Below, in pieces: positions 45,850 to 54,058 of a stretch of 64,000 bases of DNA (positions are counted from its first letter, which is position 1; the number at the start of each line of letters is the position of its first letter). Below the pieces are notes generated by a model. That model saw nothing but the letters and a program-made list of their open reading frames with translations. It had not been told where the DNA came from and did not search any database. Both the position numbers and the translations under genes were made by a program. Source of the DNA: an uncultured Spirochaetales bacterium. GTDB lineage: Bacteria > Spirochaetota > Spirochaetia > Sphaerochaetales > Sphaerochaetaceae. The stretch covers positions 62,001-126,000 of the forward strand of contig CASENB010000023.1 of assembly GCA_949289305.1 (NCBI GenBank), in the 5' to 3' direction.

Positions 45850-46989
45850 ATGTATATTGATTCTATTGAGTTTTTTCCAATAAGCATTCCTTATACGCAT
45901 AAGGAAATAAGTTCACAAGTTCATAGATCTGGAGTAAGCGATGTGATCATAAAAATAAAAACATCAGATGGCCTTATCGGGTGGGGTGAATGTTGTAGCG
46001 GTGCTGATATATATTCAGTCCTGAAAGCGGCAGAAGCAATGAAACCATTTGTTTTAAAAAACGATCCGTTTGAGATTGACAATATGAAACGTAAGGTTTA
46101 TTGGGATGGTCTTTGGCAATTTCGAAAAGGGACGGCAAATTTTGTTTGGGCAGGATATGAGATGGCCTTGCTTGACATACAAGGAAAGGCTGTTGGTCAA
46201 CCGCTTTATAATCTACTAGGTGGAAAGATCAGAGATGAAGTTGATTATTTTTACTATATGTCTCAAGGACCTCTTGAATCTATAAAAGAACAGGCTATCG
46301 ACGGGCTTGAAAAAGGATTCACGGTTTTTTATATAAAGGCCGGAATTGATTTTTCTAAGGAAATAAAAATGTTGCGAACCCTTAGAGAAACAATTGGCGA
46401 TTCTTGCAGTATTAGAATTGATGTAAATACGGCTTGGACTCAGTACGAAGCAAAGAAATATTTATCTGAATTGGCAGAGATCAATATAGACTTTATCGAA
46501 GGTCCAATTGTAGCTGAGGTTGATGCCATGAGGGATTTAAAACTTCATTCTTCTTCGATCCCGATATGTGCAAATGAAGGATTATGGAGCAGTGAACAGG
46601 CTTATGAGCTAATAGCTAAAAACGCTTGTGATGTAATAAATATAAGTCCATATTGGGTTGGTTCATTTTTTGATTTAAAAGCTTTGGCGATGATTGCATC
46701 TATGAAAGGAATTTCAATCTGCAAGCATACGCATGGAGAATTTTCTATAAGCGCAATGGCTTCTCAACATTTATTCTTAAATCTTCCTTCTGTTGTTATG
46801 GGGAATCAACAGACTGCATATATCATGGATGATGATATTGCAACATCTGTTATACCTATTTCATCCGGTCCTAAATGGGGGGTCCCCAAAGGTGTTGGTT
46901 TATGTCTCGATGTGGATGAAGACAAATTACGTTTTTACGCAGATAAGTTTGCTGAAATAGGGCAGTTTTTGCCATATGGTTCAATTTGA
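45850..46989 (+). CDS. Enolase-superfamily sugar-acid dehydratase (mandelate racemase/muconate lactonizing type)
   Basis: 379 residues. N-terminal capping domain with VIIKIKTSDGLIGWGECCS. In the barrel: FYIKAGIDF (Lys on the second strand), IRIDVNTAW (metal Asp), FIEGPIV (metal Glu), CANEGLWS (metal Glu) and CKHTHGEFSISAMASQH (His region). Such enzymes dehydrate aldonic acids to 2-keto-3-deoxy acids. Followed by KDPG aldolase and KDG kinase, it would feed the lower Entner-Doudoroff route. The exact substrate (gluconate, galactonate, fuconate or another) is not visible. Confidence 0.85.
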   Translation: MYIDSIEFFPISIPYTHKEISSQVHRSGVSDVIIKIKTSDGLIGWGECCSGADIYSVLKAAEAMKPFVLKNDPFEIDNMKRKVYWDGLWQFRKGTANFVWAGYEMALLDIQGKAVGQPLYNLLGGKIRDEVDYFYYMSQGPLESIKEQAIDGLEKGFTVFYIKAGIDFSKEIKMLRTLRETIGDSCSIRIDVNTAWTQYEAKKYLSELAEINIDFIEGPIVAEVDAMRDLKLHSSSIPICANEGLWSSEQAYELIAKNACDVINISPYWVGSFFDLKALAMIASMKGISICKHTHGEFSISAMASQHLFLNLPSVVMGNQQTAYIMDDDIATSVIPISSGPKWGVPKGVGLCLDVDEDKLRFYADKFAEIGQFLPYGSI

Positions 46990-47006
46990 CATTAAAAGGA
47001 GAGATT

Positions 47007-47648
47007 ATGTCTATTAAAGATGAGATAATAAAAAACAAAGTGGTTCTTATAGCTCGTGGCATTGATGGTTCAAGAATATGCGATGTAGCAAAATCTATAT
47101 ACGAAGGTGGCGGAAGATTCCTTGAGATTACTTTCAATCAGGCCTCGGTTTCCGCATCTGAGGATACAGGCGCTCTAATAAAAATGGTAAAGGCTCTTGG
47201 TCTGGAAGGATTCCATGTAGGAGCTGGAACCGTTATTACGAGTTCTCAGTTGGAAGCTGCATATAAAAATGGAGCTGAATTCATTCTCAGTCCTAATGTG
47301 GATGTTGAGGTAATAAGAAAGACAAAGGAATTAGGGCTCACATCTGTCCCCGGGGCATATACTCCTTCGGAAATTCAAAATGCATTTGCCGCTGGAGCTG
47401 ATATCGTAAAAGTTTTCCCTGCCAGCTTAGGTGGAATTTCATATGTGCGTGCGATTCGAGGCCCATTGAATAACATTCCTTTAATGGCGGTAGGAGGCAT
47501 AGACGAGAATAATGCTAAAGATTTTTTAGCTAACGGATATTGTTCTTGCGGCCTTGGCAGCAACATTCTTAAAAAAGACCTCATTGAAAATGGGGATTAT
47601 AATAGTCTGACGGAACTTGTAAGCAGACTTATTTCTAACACGAGGTGA
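47007..47648 (+). CDS. eda: 2-keto-3-deoxy-6-phosphogluconate (KDPG) aldolase
   Basis: 213 residues from the ATG at 47007; AAAAGGAGAG lies 4-12 bp upstream, which favours it over the TTG at 46986. Barrel motifs: VVLIARGID (the Arg/Glu start), FLEITFNQ with the catalytic Glu, VGAGTVITSSQ, FILSPNVD, VPGAYTPSEI, and DIVKVFPASLGG with the Schiff-base Lys in the VKVFPA motif. It splits KDPG (or KDPGal) to pyruvate and glyceraldehyde-3-phosphate. The stop is followed within a few bases by the kinase gene. Confidence 0.93.
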   Translation: MSIKDEIIKNKVVLIARGIDGSRICDVAKSIYEGGGRFLEITFNQASVSASEDTGALIKMVKALGLEGFHVGAGTVITSSQLEAAYKNGAEFILSPNVDVEVIRKTKELGLTSVPGAYTPSEIQNAFAAGADIVKVFPASLGGISYVRAIRGPLNNIPLMAVGGIDENNAKDFLANGYCSCGLGSNILKKDLIENGDYNSLTELVSRLISNTR

Positions 47649-47653
47649 TGATT

Positions 47654-48679
47654 ATGAGTAAGAAAATTGTATCTTTTGGAGAGATAATGCTTCGTTTGAA
47701 TCCTCCTGGATATCTTAGAATACAGCAAACGGATTCTTTTATGGCTTCTTATGCAGGAGGAGAGGCAAACGTTGCAGTTTCATTAGCCAATTATGGAGAA
47801 TCAGCTGCATTTGTTACTATGGTTCCCGCAAATGATATCGGGCAGTCTGCTATCAATTCACTTCGTCATTGGGGTGTTGATGTTTCCTTCATCGTAAAAG
47901 GTGGAGAACGACTTGGAGTATATTTTGTCGAAAAAGGAGCTAGCCAGAGGGCTTCAAAAGTAATATATGATAGAAAACATTCCTCTGTAGCTGAATCTTC
48001 ATTCAATGATTTTGACTGGAACGCCATTTTCAATGATGCGGATTGGTTTCATTTTACTGGAATTACTCCTGCTTTAAGCGATAATATGGCAGATCTTTGT
48101 CTCGAGGTCTGTAAGATGGCGAAGAAAAAAGGGATTACTGTAAGTTGCGATTTGAATTACAGAAAGAATCTCTGGTCAAGAGAAAAAGCGAAAGGCGTAA
48201 TGTCTGCCATCATGCCGTTTGTGGATGTTGTTATTGGAAATGAAGAGGATGCATATGATGTGTTCGGCTTTAAAGCAGGCGATACAAACGTAATTGATGG
48301 CAAACTGAATAGGGATGGTTATCGCGATGTTGCTCATATGATAACAGATTCTTTCGGATGTTCCAAAGTGGCGTTTACGTTAAGAGAATCGATATCCGCA
48401 AATGATAATAATTGGGCTGGAATGCTGTTTGATGGCAATGACTGCTATTTCTCTAAGAAATATCCTATACACATAGTTGATAGAGTAGGTGGCGGAGACA
48501 GCTTCTCTGGGGCGTTAATTTATGCGTTGCATAACAATTTTCCTTCTGATCAGGCTATCGAATTTGCTGTTGCTGCTTCTTGCCTTAAGCATACGATAGA
48601 ATATGATTTTAACCATGTAACACTAGATGAAGTTCGCAATCTTATGGGCGGCGATGGCAGTGGCAGAGTTCAAAGATAA
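47654..48679 (+). CDS. kdgK: 2-keto-3-deoxygluconate kinase (PfkB family)
   Basis: 341 residues from the ATG at 47654, with a GAGGTG ribosome site 7 bp upstream. PfkB features: IVSFGEIMLRLNPPG, SYAGGEANVAVSLANYGE (first signature), SCDLNYRKNLW and VDRVGGGDSFSGALIYAL (second signature; anion-hole GGGD with catalytic Asp). KDG-type kinases share the MLRL start and FHFTGITPALSDN region. It phosphorylates KDG to KDPG for the aldolase just upstream. A terminator follows, ending the operon. Confidence 0.9.
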   Translation: MSKKIVSFGEIMLRLNPPGYLRIQQTDSFMASYAGGEANVAVSLANYGESAAFVTMVPANDIGQSAINSLRHWGVDVSFIVKGGERLGVYFVEKGASQRASKVIYDRKHSSVAESSFNDFDWNAIFNDADWFHFTGITPALSDNMADLCLEVCKMAKKKGITVSCDLNYRKNLWSREKAKGVMSAIMPFVDVVIGNEEDAYDVFGFKAGDTNVIDGKLNRDGYRDVAHMITDSFGCSKVAFTLRESISANDNNWAGMLFDGNDCYFSKKYPIHIVDRVGGGDSFSGALIYALHNNFPSDQAIEFAVAASCLKHTIEYDFNHVTLDEVRNLMGGDGSGRVQR

Positions 48680-48710
48680 CATATTTATTAGCCATTAGGC
48701 TTTAAATTTT

Positions 48711-48742
48711 TCTCCTATGCCAGATCAACTAGGCATAGGAGA
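48711..48742 (+). terminator. Rho-independent terminator of the sugar-acid operon
   Basis: TCTCCTATGCC pairs perfectly with GGCATAGGAGA (11 bp) around a 10-nt loop, followed by TTTATCATTATTTTATT. It is A/T-flanked on both sides and may also end the convergent regulator gene. Confidence 0.85.
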
Positions 48743-48879
48743 TTTATCATTATTTTATTGAAATGATTTTGGAAATAGAGTTTCATGGCATATAAAAATT
48801 CAAATGTGTTGCAGATGGCCGTGCTTTATTCACATGCTCTTTTCAAATAGTAATTTCTAAGATTTTGAGATGCTGTTTA

Positions 48880-50772
48880 TTAATATCTTTTCAGTAATTC
48901 CGGTTCTTCTTTAAAGATATATGTTTCTAATGTCTGCCTGTCTACTAATGCAGAAATTACGCCTGCCCTTGATATGCAGAATCCTGCAGCGTATTGGGCT
49001 ATTTTTGCTGCCGTTACAATATCGTATCCCTTGTCAAGATAGACTGCAAAAGCAGATATGAAGGCATCAGATCCTCCTGTCGTATCTACAGGCTTGAAAG
49101 ATTTTATCGCAGGAAGCTTGATGCTGTTTTCCTTATCGTATATAAAAACGCCGCCTGCTCCTAATGTTATTATTACATTTCCTGCTCCTTTTGAGATGAA
49201 ATACTCAGCCATGTTTTTCTCTTTTTGTATTCCGCTGGGGCAGAGCAATTTCGCTTCTTTTATGTTTGGAATGAAATAATCAATATTTTCAAGAAGTTTT
49301 TCATCAATGTAATTACATGACGAAGGTTTTAATATTGTTGTTACTGAATGCTCTTTGGCTATTTTTGCAGCTTTTATTACCAGATTTACAGGAATCTCTG
49401 TTTGCAGAAGACAATATTTAGCCCCGTCAAATATTTCGGATTTAGATTCCAGTTCTTCCTCTGTAATTGCATAGTTCGCCCCAGAAAGCAGCGTAATAGA
49501 GCTTTCTCCTGAAGAAGTTACATGTATGTATGCTTTACCTGTTTCCTTTCTTTGATCTTTTAAGACGCAGCTTGAATCTACATTGTATTCCTTCAGCTTT
49601 TGAAACGTCAGGGATGAGTAGTAATCGTTTCCAATCTTTCCAAAAAGAAATGACTTGTCATCTAGTTTTGCAACTCCGACAGCTTGGTTTGCGCCTTTTC
49701 CTCCTACAGTAATTGCAATGCTGTCCGTTGAGATTGTTTTTCCCGGCTGTGGAAAGCTGCTTACTGGAAGAGTGAAGTCAATATTGATACTTCCAACTGT
49801 CACTATCTTAGACTTGATTGCATTGTTTGCGTCTAAGACAGTATTATTCTCAGTTATATATCCTTTTATCTTGCTATTTCGATTTCTTTCCTTTAATTCA
49901 CATTCATTAATAATGTCGGCGGCAACTTTCTCTCCTAGCTGGCAGAAAGGAATCTTATAGGCTGTGAAATAATCATCGGCAGCTGATAATCCTTCGTCAT
50001 AAATGCATATGACAGAGATATCGTCAGGTATGATTAGTCCGGAGATTTCTAGCATTTTCTTAAATGATGACACGTCGTTTTTAATCTGAACGATTAATGA
50101 TGTAATTTTTTTTGACGAAATTGCTTCAATGATTCCATCTTTTTTTATTATAAGGTCTTCTGAAAACTGTATTTCATGATTAAACAGAGACATCTTATAT
50201 CCTGAAATAAGCAATGGGGTATATTCTGTTTCTTCGTCATAATAAAATCCGATTTTCGCATGGTGTCTTTCAATTAAGTAATCTGTTGCATCTTTTCCAG
50301 CTTCTTCAAAATTGAAATACTCGAAAGAGGAATCGTATAGGTTTGCAATTAAGACAGGAATGTTCAATTCTTCAAATTCCTTCTTATTGATTAAGCTTTC
50401 TTCGCTTAAAGGGAACCAGATGACGCCATCGAAATGATATGAGCAGATATTAGTAATATTCTGATATTCGACATCAATGGAATTTTCGCTGCTATATACG
50501 ATGACATGGTATTTGTTGGCAGAGGCATGTTTCAAAACACCTTGCAAAAAAGAATTGTTTTTCCCGCTTTCTGGAAGCAGCAATGCAATGATAAACGACT
50601 TTGTCGGATTGATTGTTCTTATTTTTGCATAGGGGGTGTAATTATATTCTTTTACGATTTTCAGTACGCGTGAAATAGTCTCAGGCTTAATGTTGTCAGC
50701 CTTGTTGTTGATGATCTTAGAAACCGTACTAGGCGAAACATTTGCTAATTTAGCAACGTCTTTAATTAGAAT
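48880..50772 (-). CDS. LacI-family regulator fused to a ribokinase-like (PfkB) domain, with an apparent ATT start
   Basis: About 630 residues. The N-terminus is a LacI helix-turn-helix (IKDVAKLANVSPSTVSKIIN, then RVLKIVKEYNYTPYA), then a periplasmic-binding-protein-like sensor (about 60-320), then a full ribokinase domain (IVTVGSINIDFTLPVSSFPQ, TVGGKGANQAVGVA, and PVDTTGGSDAFISAF in place of the usual GAGD, with the catalytic Asp kept). The frame is open back to 50775, where an in-frame TAA precedes AGGAGG; no ATG, GTG or TTG occurs before residue 63, so the start should be ATT at 50772 or 50775. It is divergent from a nucleoside operon and probably senses ribose or a nucleoside. Confidence 0.82.
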   Translation of the reverse strand: MLIKDVAKLANVSPSTVSKIINNKADNIKPETISRVLKIVKEYNYTPYAKIRTINPTKSFIIALLLPESGKNNSFLQGVLKHASANKYHVIVYSSENSIDVEYQNITNICSYHFDGVIWFPLSEESLINKKEFEELNIPVLIANLYDSSFEYFNFEEAGKDATDYLIERHHAKIGFYYDEETEYTPLLISGYKMSLFNHEIQFSEDLIIKKDGIIEAISSKKITSLIVQIKNDVSSFKKMLEISGLIIPDDISVICIYDEGLSAADDYFTAYKIPFCQLGEKVAADIINECELKERNRNSKIKGYITENNTVLDANNAIKSKIVTVGSINIDFTLPVSSFPQPGKTISTDSIAITVGGKGANQAVGVAKLDDKSFLFGKIGNDYYSSLTFQKLKEYNVDSSCVLKDQRKETGKAYIHVTSSGESSITLLSGANYAITEEELESKSEIFDGAKYCLLQTEIPVNLVIKAAKIAKEHSVTTILKPSSCNYIDEKLLENIDYFIPNIKEAKLLCPSGIQKEKNMAEYFISKGAGNVIITLGAGGVFIYDKENSIKLPAIKSFKPVDTTGGSDAFISAFAVYLDKGYDIVTAAKIAQYAAGFCISRAGVISALVDRQTLETYIFKEEPELLKRY

Positions 50773-50938
50773 AATGGGCCTCCTTTACAAAAAAGAAATC
50801 ACTATTATATTTCTGTATATCATTGAGTAAAAACAAATACAAGTAAAAAATATTTAATAATGAAAAATATAGGTAAATATAATTGACATACCAAATTACA
50901 TTGGCATTATAGAGAGGCGGAAAATAAAATTATTTTTC

Positions 50939-50966
50939 TTGACAAGTAGGAAAACTGTGTTACTCT
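50939..50966 (+). promoter_or_regulatory. Promoter of the nucleoside operon
   Basis: TTGACA (50939-50944), 16-nt spacer, TACTCT (50961-50966), a good -35 with a weak -10. It lies between the divergent LacI-fusion gene and the ribokinase gene. Confidence 0.5.
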
Positions 50967-50986
50967 GAATTTAAGAATCAAGTTTC

Positions 50987-51000
50987 GGAAAATATTTTCC
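50987..51000. promoter_or_regulatory. Perfect 14-bp palindrome, candidate operator for the LacI-ribokinase fusion
   Basis: GGAAAATATTTTCC, fully self-complementary, about 20 bp downstream of the -10 and 19 bp before the ribokinase start: the position of a classical repressor site. It lacks the central CG of many LacI operators. Confidence 0.6.
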
Positions 51001-51018
51001 TAAATAAAGAGGTAAGTT

Positions 51019-51930
51019 TTGGAAAAGAAAAGAATCTTAATTATCGGGAGTCTTAATACTGATATCGTACTTTCTTTGAAGCGCATGCCAGAAGTAGGGG
51101 AGACGGTGTTGAGCGACTCTTATTATTTCTCTCTTGGAGGAAAGGGAGCGAACCAAGCCTGTTCTGCAGGAAAGCTTGGAGGTCGTGTATCGATTATCGG
51201 CTCTGTTGGCGATGATGATTTTGGAAAGACGCAGATTTCTAGCCTTGAGTCGATAGGCGTTGATTGTTCTAATGTCAGAATATCTGAAGGCAGGAGAACT
51301 GGAATGGCCGTTGTTACCGTAGATGAGGATGGCAACAACAGCATCATAGTTTCTTCTTCAGCAAATCTGGATTGCGATATTTCATACATTGAAGAAAAAA
51401 AGTGCGTTATCGAAAATTCTGATATTGTTTTAATTCAGCTTGAAATTCCTTTTGATGCCGTAGAGAGGGCCGTAGAAATAGCAAGTGCTGCGGGAAAGAT
51501 CGTCTTGCTCAATCCCGCTCCATATTCAGAAAAGATTACGGACGGCCTGCTTAAGAAGATCGATTACCTGATTCCAAACGAGAGCGAATTGAAAAGCCTT
51601 GAGCCGGATGTTGATATAAAACAACTTAAATCTATAGAAGCTGGCGCAAGGAATCTGGTTTCCAGAGGCGCTAAAAACGTAATTGTCACTTTGGGAAAGG
51701 AAGGCTGCTTGTGGGTAAATAAGGACGAAGTGCTCAAGCTTGATGTGGAAGATGTTCAAAGGGTCGATACCACAGGAGCTGGAGACTGTTTCTGCGGCGC
51801 ATTCTGTGTTGCGCTCTCAGAAGGTGAGGCAGTTAAGGATGCGCTCGTTTTCGCAGGTAAGGCATCAACGCTTGCTGTAACAAGAAAAGGTGCGCAAGAT
51901 GCAATGCCATTTAGAACTGAGTTGAAGTAA
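51019..51930 (+). CDS. rbsK: Ribokinase
   Basis: 303 residues, TTG start at 51019 with AGAGGT 5-10 bp upstream. Signatures: ILIIGSLNTDIVLSLKRMPE, SLGGKGANQACSAGKLGG (first PfkB signature), VRISEGRRTGMAVV, LLNPAPYSEKI, and VQRVDTTGAGDCFCGAFCVA (DTTGAGD with catalytic Asp). It phosphorylates the ribose released by the nucleoside hydrolases encoded in the same operon. Confidence 0.92.
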   Translation: MEKKRILIIGSLNTDIVLSLKRMPEVGETVLSDSYYFSLGGKGANQACSAGKLGGRVSIIGSVGDDDFGKTQISSLESIGVDCSNVRISEGRRTGMAVVTVDEDGNNSIIVSSSANLDCDISYIEEKKCVIENSDIVLIQLEIPFDAVERAVEIASAAGKIVLLNPAPYSEKITDGLLKKIDYLIPNESELKSLEPDVDIKQLKSIEAGARNLVSRGAKNVIVTLGKEGCLWVNKDEVLKLDVEDVQRVDTTGAGDCFCGAFCVALSEGEAVKDALVFAGKASTLAVTRKGAQDAMPFRTELK

Positions 51931-51944
51931 AAGGAGGAATTATC

Positions 51945-52925
51945 ATGGAACGTATTATTTTGGACGTTGATACGGGTACCGACGATGCAGTAGCTATAAT
52001 GATGGCTTTGCAATCCGAGGACATCGAAGTGCTTGGAATCTGTTCTGTAAACGGTAACAGGGGAATTGACAACACAACTGAAAACACTCTCAGGGTTGTG
52101 GAATATCTTGGATATGACAATGTGCCCGTATATAAGGGATGTCGATTCCCGATGGTTGTGACTTTGACGCCGAACAGGAGGGAATGCTTCCCGTATAAAG
52201 GACCGAAGGATCCTAAAGACAATGTTCATGGAGATTATCTTGAGCTTCCTGCAGCAACAATCAAAGAGCAAAAGGATCATGCCGTAAAATTCATAATAGA
52301 CACGATTATGGCATCTGATGGCGATATCTCTATTGTTCCAGTTGGACCGCTTACAAACATAGCCATGGCAATGCGCATAGAGCCTGAGATTTGCAAAAAA
52401 ATAAAGCAGATCGTGATCATGGGTGGAGGGTACAGAGAGACAAATATTACCGCGACGGCAGAATTTAATTTCTGGATTGATCCTGAGGCAGCTAAGATCG
52501 TCATGCAAAGCGGATGCAAAATTATTTTAGTGCCTCTTGATGCAACACATAAGGCTGCAGTTTCTAAAGACCTTGCAAAAGAGATGAGAAAAACAGGGAC
52601 GAAAGCATGCGATTATGCTGCAGAAATTATTGAGACAAGATGGAATGGCTATAAGACTTGGCAGCCGATGGAAGATGTGAATACGGTCCCGATTCATGAT
52701 GCTCTGGCAGTCAGCTACCTAATTAACAAGGACGTGTTGCAGAACATTGTATATACGCATGTGGATGTCGATATCAGCGGCGGAATCAGCGACGGTCAAA
52801 GCGTTTGCGACGTTGAAAAGAGAGATAAGGAGGCAATGCCGAATGCTTATGTCGCTCTTGGTGCTGATAAGAATTTATTTGAACAATTAATGTTGAAAAC
52901 TTTATCAAAAAAGGAGAGAAAATGA
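51945..52925 (+). CDS. Inosine/uridine-preferring nucleoside hydrolase
   Basis: 326 residues. The N-terminal Ca-binding cluster IILDVDTGTDDAVAIMMAL (DxDxxxDD) is diagnostic; also GNRGIDNTTENTLRVVEYLG, VPVGPLTNIAMAMRIEPEI, IVIMGGGYRETNITATAEFN, and the final Ca-site His-Asp in VPIHDALAVSYL. It splits nucleosides to base and ribose. It overlaps the next gene by 4 bp. A second paralogue closes the operon (57544-58521). Confidence 0.93.
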   Translation: MERIILDVDTGTDDAVAIMMALQSEDIEVLGICSVNGNRGIDNTTENTLRVVEYLGYDNVPVYKGCRFPMVVTLTPNRRECFPYKGPKDPKDNVHGDYLELPAATIKEQKDHAVKFIIDTIMASDGDISIVPVGPLTNIAMAMRIEPEICKKIKQIVIMGGGYRETNITATAEFNFWIDPEAAKIVMQSGCKIILVPLDATHKAAVSKDLAKEMRKTGTKACDYAAEIIETRWNGYKTWQPMEDVNTVPIHDALAVSYLINKDVLQNIVYTHVDVDISGGISDGQSVCDVEKRDKEAMPNAYVALGADKNLFEQLMLKTLSKKERK

Positions 52926-53977
52926 AAAAGAAAGGATTGGTTTTGGTACTGCTAATAGCTTTATTAGCATTGTTTGTAGGTTGTTCTAAAGATGAGTCCG
53001 GCACATCTTCTGCTTCTTCTGCAGAGACTGCAGCATCTGCAGATCCTGTAAAGGTTGCTTATGTAACGCCAGGCGCTACCGGAGACAATGGATTTTGCGA
53101 TTCCGTTGCTTCAGGACTTGAGAGAATGAAAGCTGATTTTGGAGTAGACTATAGAATTATAGAATGCAACAATGACGCGTCAAAATATGCAGAAGCCTTA
53201 GAGGCTACATTCCTTTGGGAGCCTGACGTTGTTTTCTCAGAGCCATATGGATTCGAAGAGCTGATCAAGCAGTATGCCGATGACAACCCTGATGTCACAG
53301 TTGTTATCCTTGATATGGTGCTTGAGAATAATAATAAAACTGCAGCAAGCTATACGTTTATTAATGAAGAAGGCAGTTTCCTTGCTGGAGTATGTGCAGC
53401 ATTGGTAACAAAGAGCGATCTTGAGTATGCAAACGAAGATCTTAAGGTCGGATTCGTCGGAGGAAACGATATTCCTGTCATCAGAGAATTCTATTACGGA
53501 TTTGAGCAGGGCGCAAAATACGTTGACCCGAATATTGAAGTGCTTTCGATATTCTGCGACGGATTCTTTGATCCTGTGAAAGGCAAGGCAGCGGCAAAAC
53601 AGCTTTATGCACAGGGGTGCGACATTATTTTCCAGGCCGCTGGAAGAACCGGATCCGGAGTTCTTGAGGCTGCTAGCGAGACATCCAGCTACGCAATCGG
53701 AGTAGATTCGAACCAGAATCCTCTTTATCCGGGACATATCGTAACATCAATGGTAAAGGATCTTGGCGGCGCCGTATATGATATGTACGCGCTAATTGAA
53801 AACGGAACGTTCGAGCCTGGCAAGCACTATGAAAAGGGTGCAGGTCCTAGCGGCGTATATCTGGCAATCGATTCCTACTCAGAAGATATTCTGACTGAAG
53901 AGATGCTTTCGACTCTGGATTCAGTCGTTGAGAAAATCGGAAGCGGTGAGATCGTTGTAGATCGTTATAATCAGTAA
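52922..53977 (+). CDS. Bmp/PnrA-family nucleoside-binding lipoprotein
   Basis: 351 residues. Lipoprotein signal with lipobox LFVGC, Cys20-21 region, followed by a Ser/Ala-rich linker. The mature domain shows KVAYVTPGATGDNGFCDSVA, EPYGFEELIKQYA, FINEEGSFLAGVCAAL, KVGFVGGNDIPVIREF and ITFQAAGRTGSGV-like (here IFQAAGRTGSGVLEAA), as in BmpA/PnrA/TmpC proteins that bind purine nucleosides. It overlaps the hydrolase by 4 bp and supplies substrate for the permeases downstream. Confidence 0.9.
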   Translation: MKKKGLVLVLLIALLALFVGCSKDESGTSSASSAETAASADPVKVAYVTPGATGDNGFCDSVASGLERMKADFGVDYRIIECNNDASKYAEALEATFLWEPDVVFSEPYGFEELIKQYADDNPDVTVVILDMVLENNNKTAASYTFINEEGSFLAGVCAALVTKSDLEYANEDLKVGFVGGNDIPVIREFYYGFEQGAKYVDPNIEVLSIFCDGFFDPVKGKAAAKQLYAQGCDIIFQAAGRTGSGVLEAASETSSYAIGVDSNQNPLYPGHIVTSMVKDLGGAVYDMYALIENGTFEPGKHYEKGAGPSGVYLAIDSYSEDILTEEMLSTLDSVVEKIGSGEIVVDRYNQ

Positions 53978-53987
53978 GCCTCCTTTG

Positions 53988-54021
53988 AGCGAATCCTGAC
54001 TGCTTTTAGTTGGGATTCGCT
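53988..54021 (+). terminator. Stem-loop after the nucleoside-binding protein gene
   Basis: AGCGAATCC pairs with GGATTCGCT (9 bp) around a 16-nt loop, before a weak ATTTATAAAA. It lies between binding protein and ATPase genes, the same relative place as the hairpin at 43915. Confidence 0.65.
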
Positions 54022-54058
54022 ATTTATAAAAACACAAATATTAAAAAAAGGATGAAAA

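Noticed and set aside
46877-46882. G6 run in the dehydratase gene
   Set aside because: Six bases, in a catabolic gene with an intact frame; not considered a contingency tract.
51756-52508. 250-codon minus-strand frame opposite the nucleoside hydrolase
   Set aside because: Antisense to a strongly conserved gene; composition and residues look like a shadow frame.
53237-53737. 166-codon minus-strand frame opposite the nucleoside-binding lipoprotein
   Set aside because: Antisense shadow; the plus-strand lipoprotein has lipobox and family motifs.
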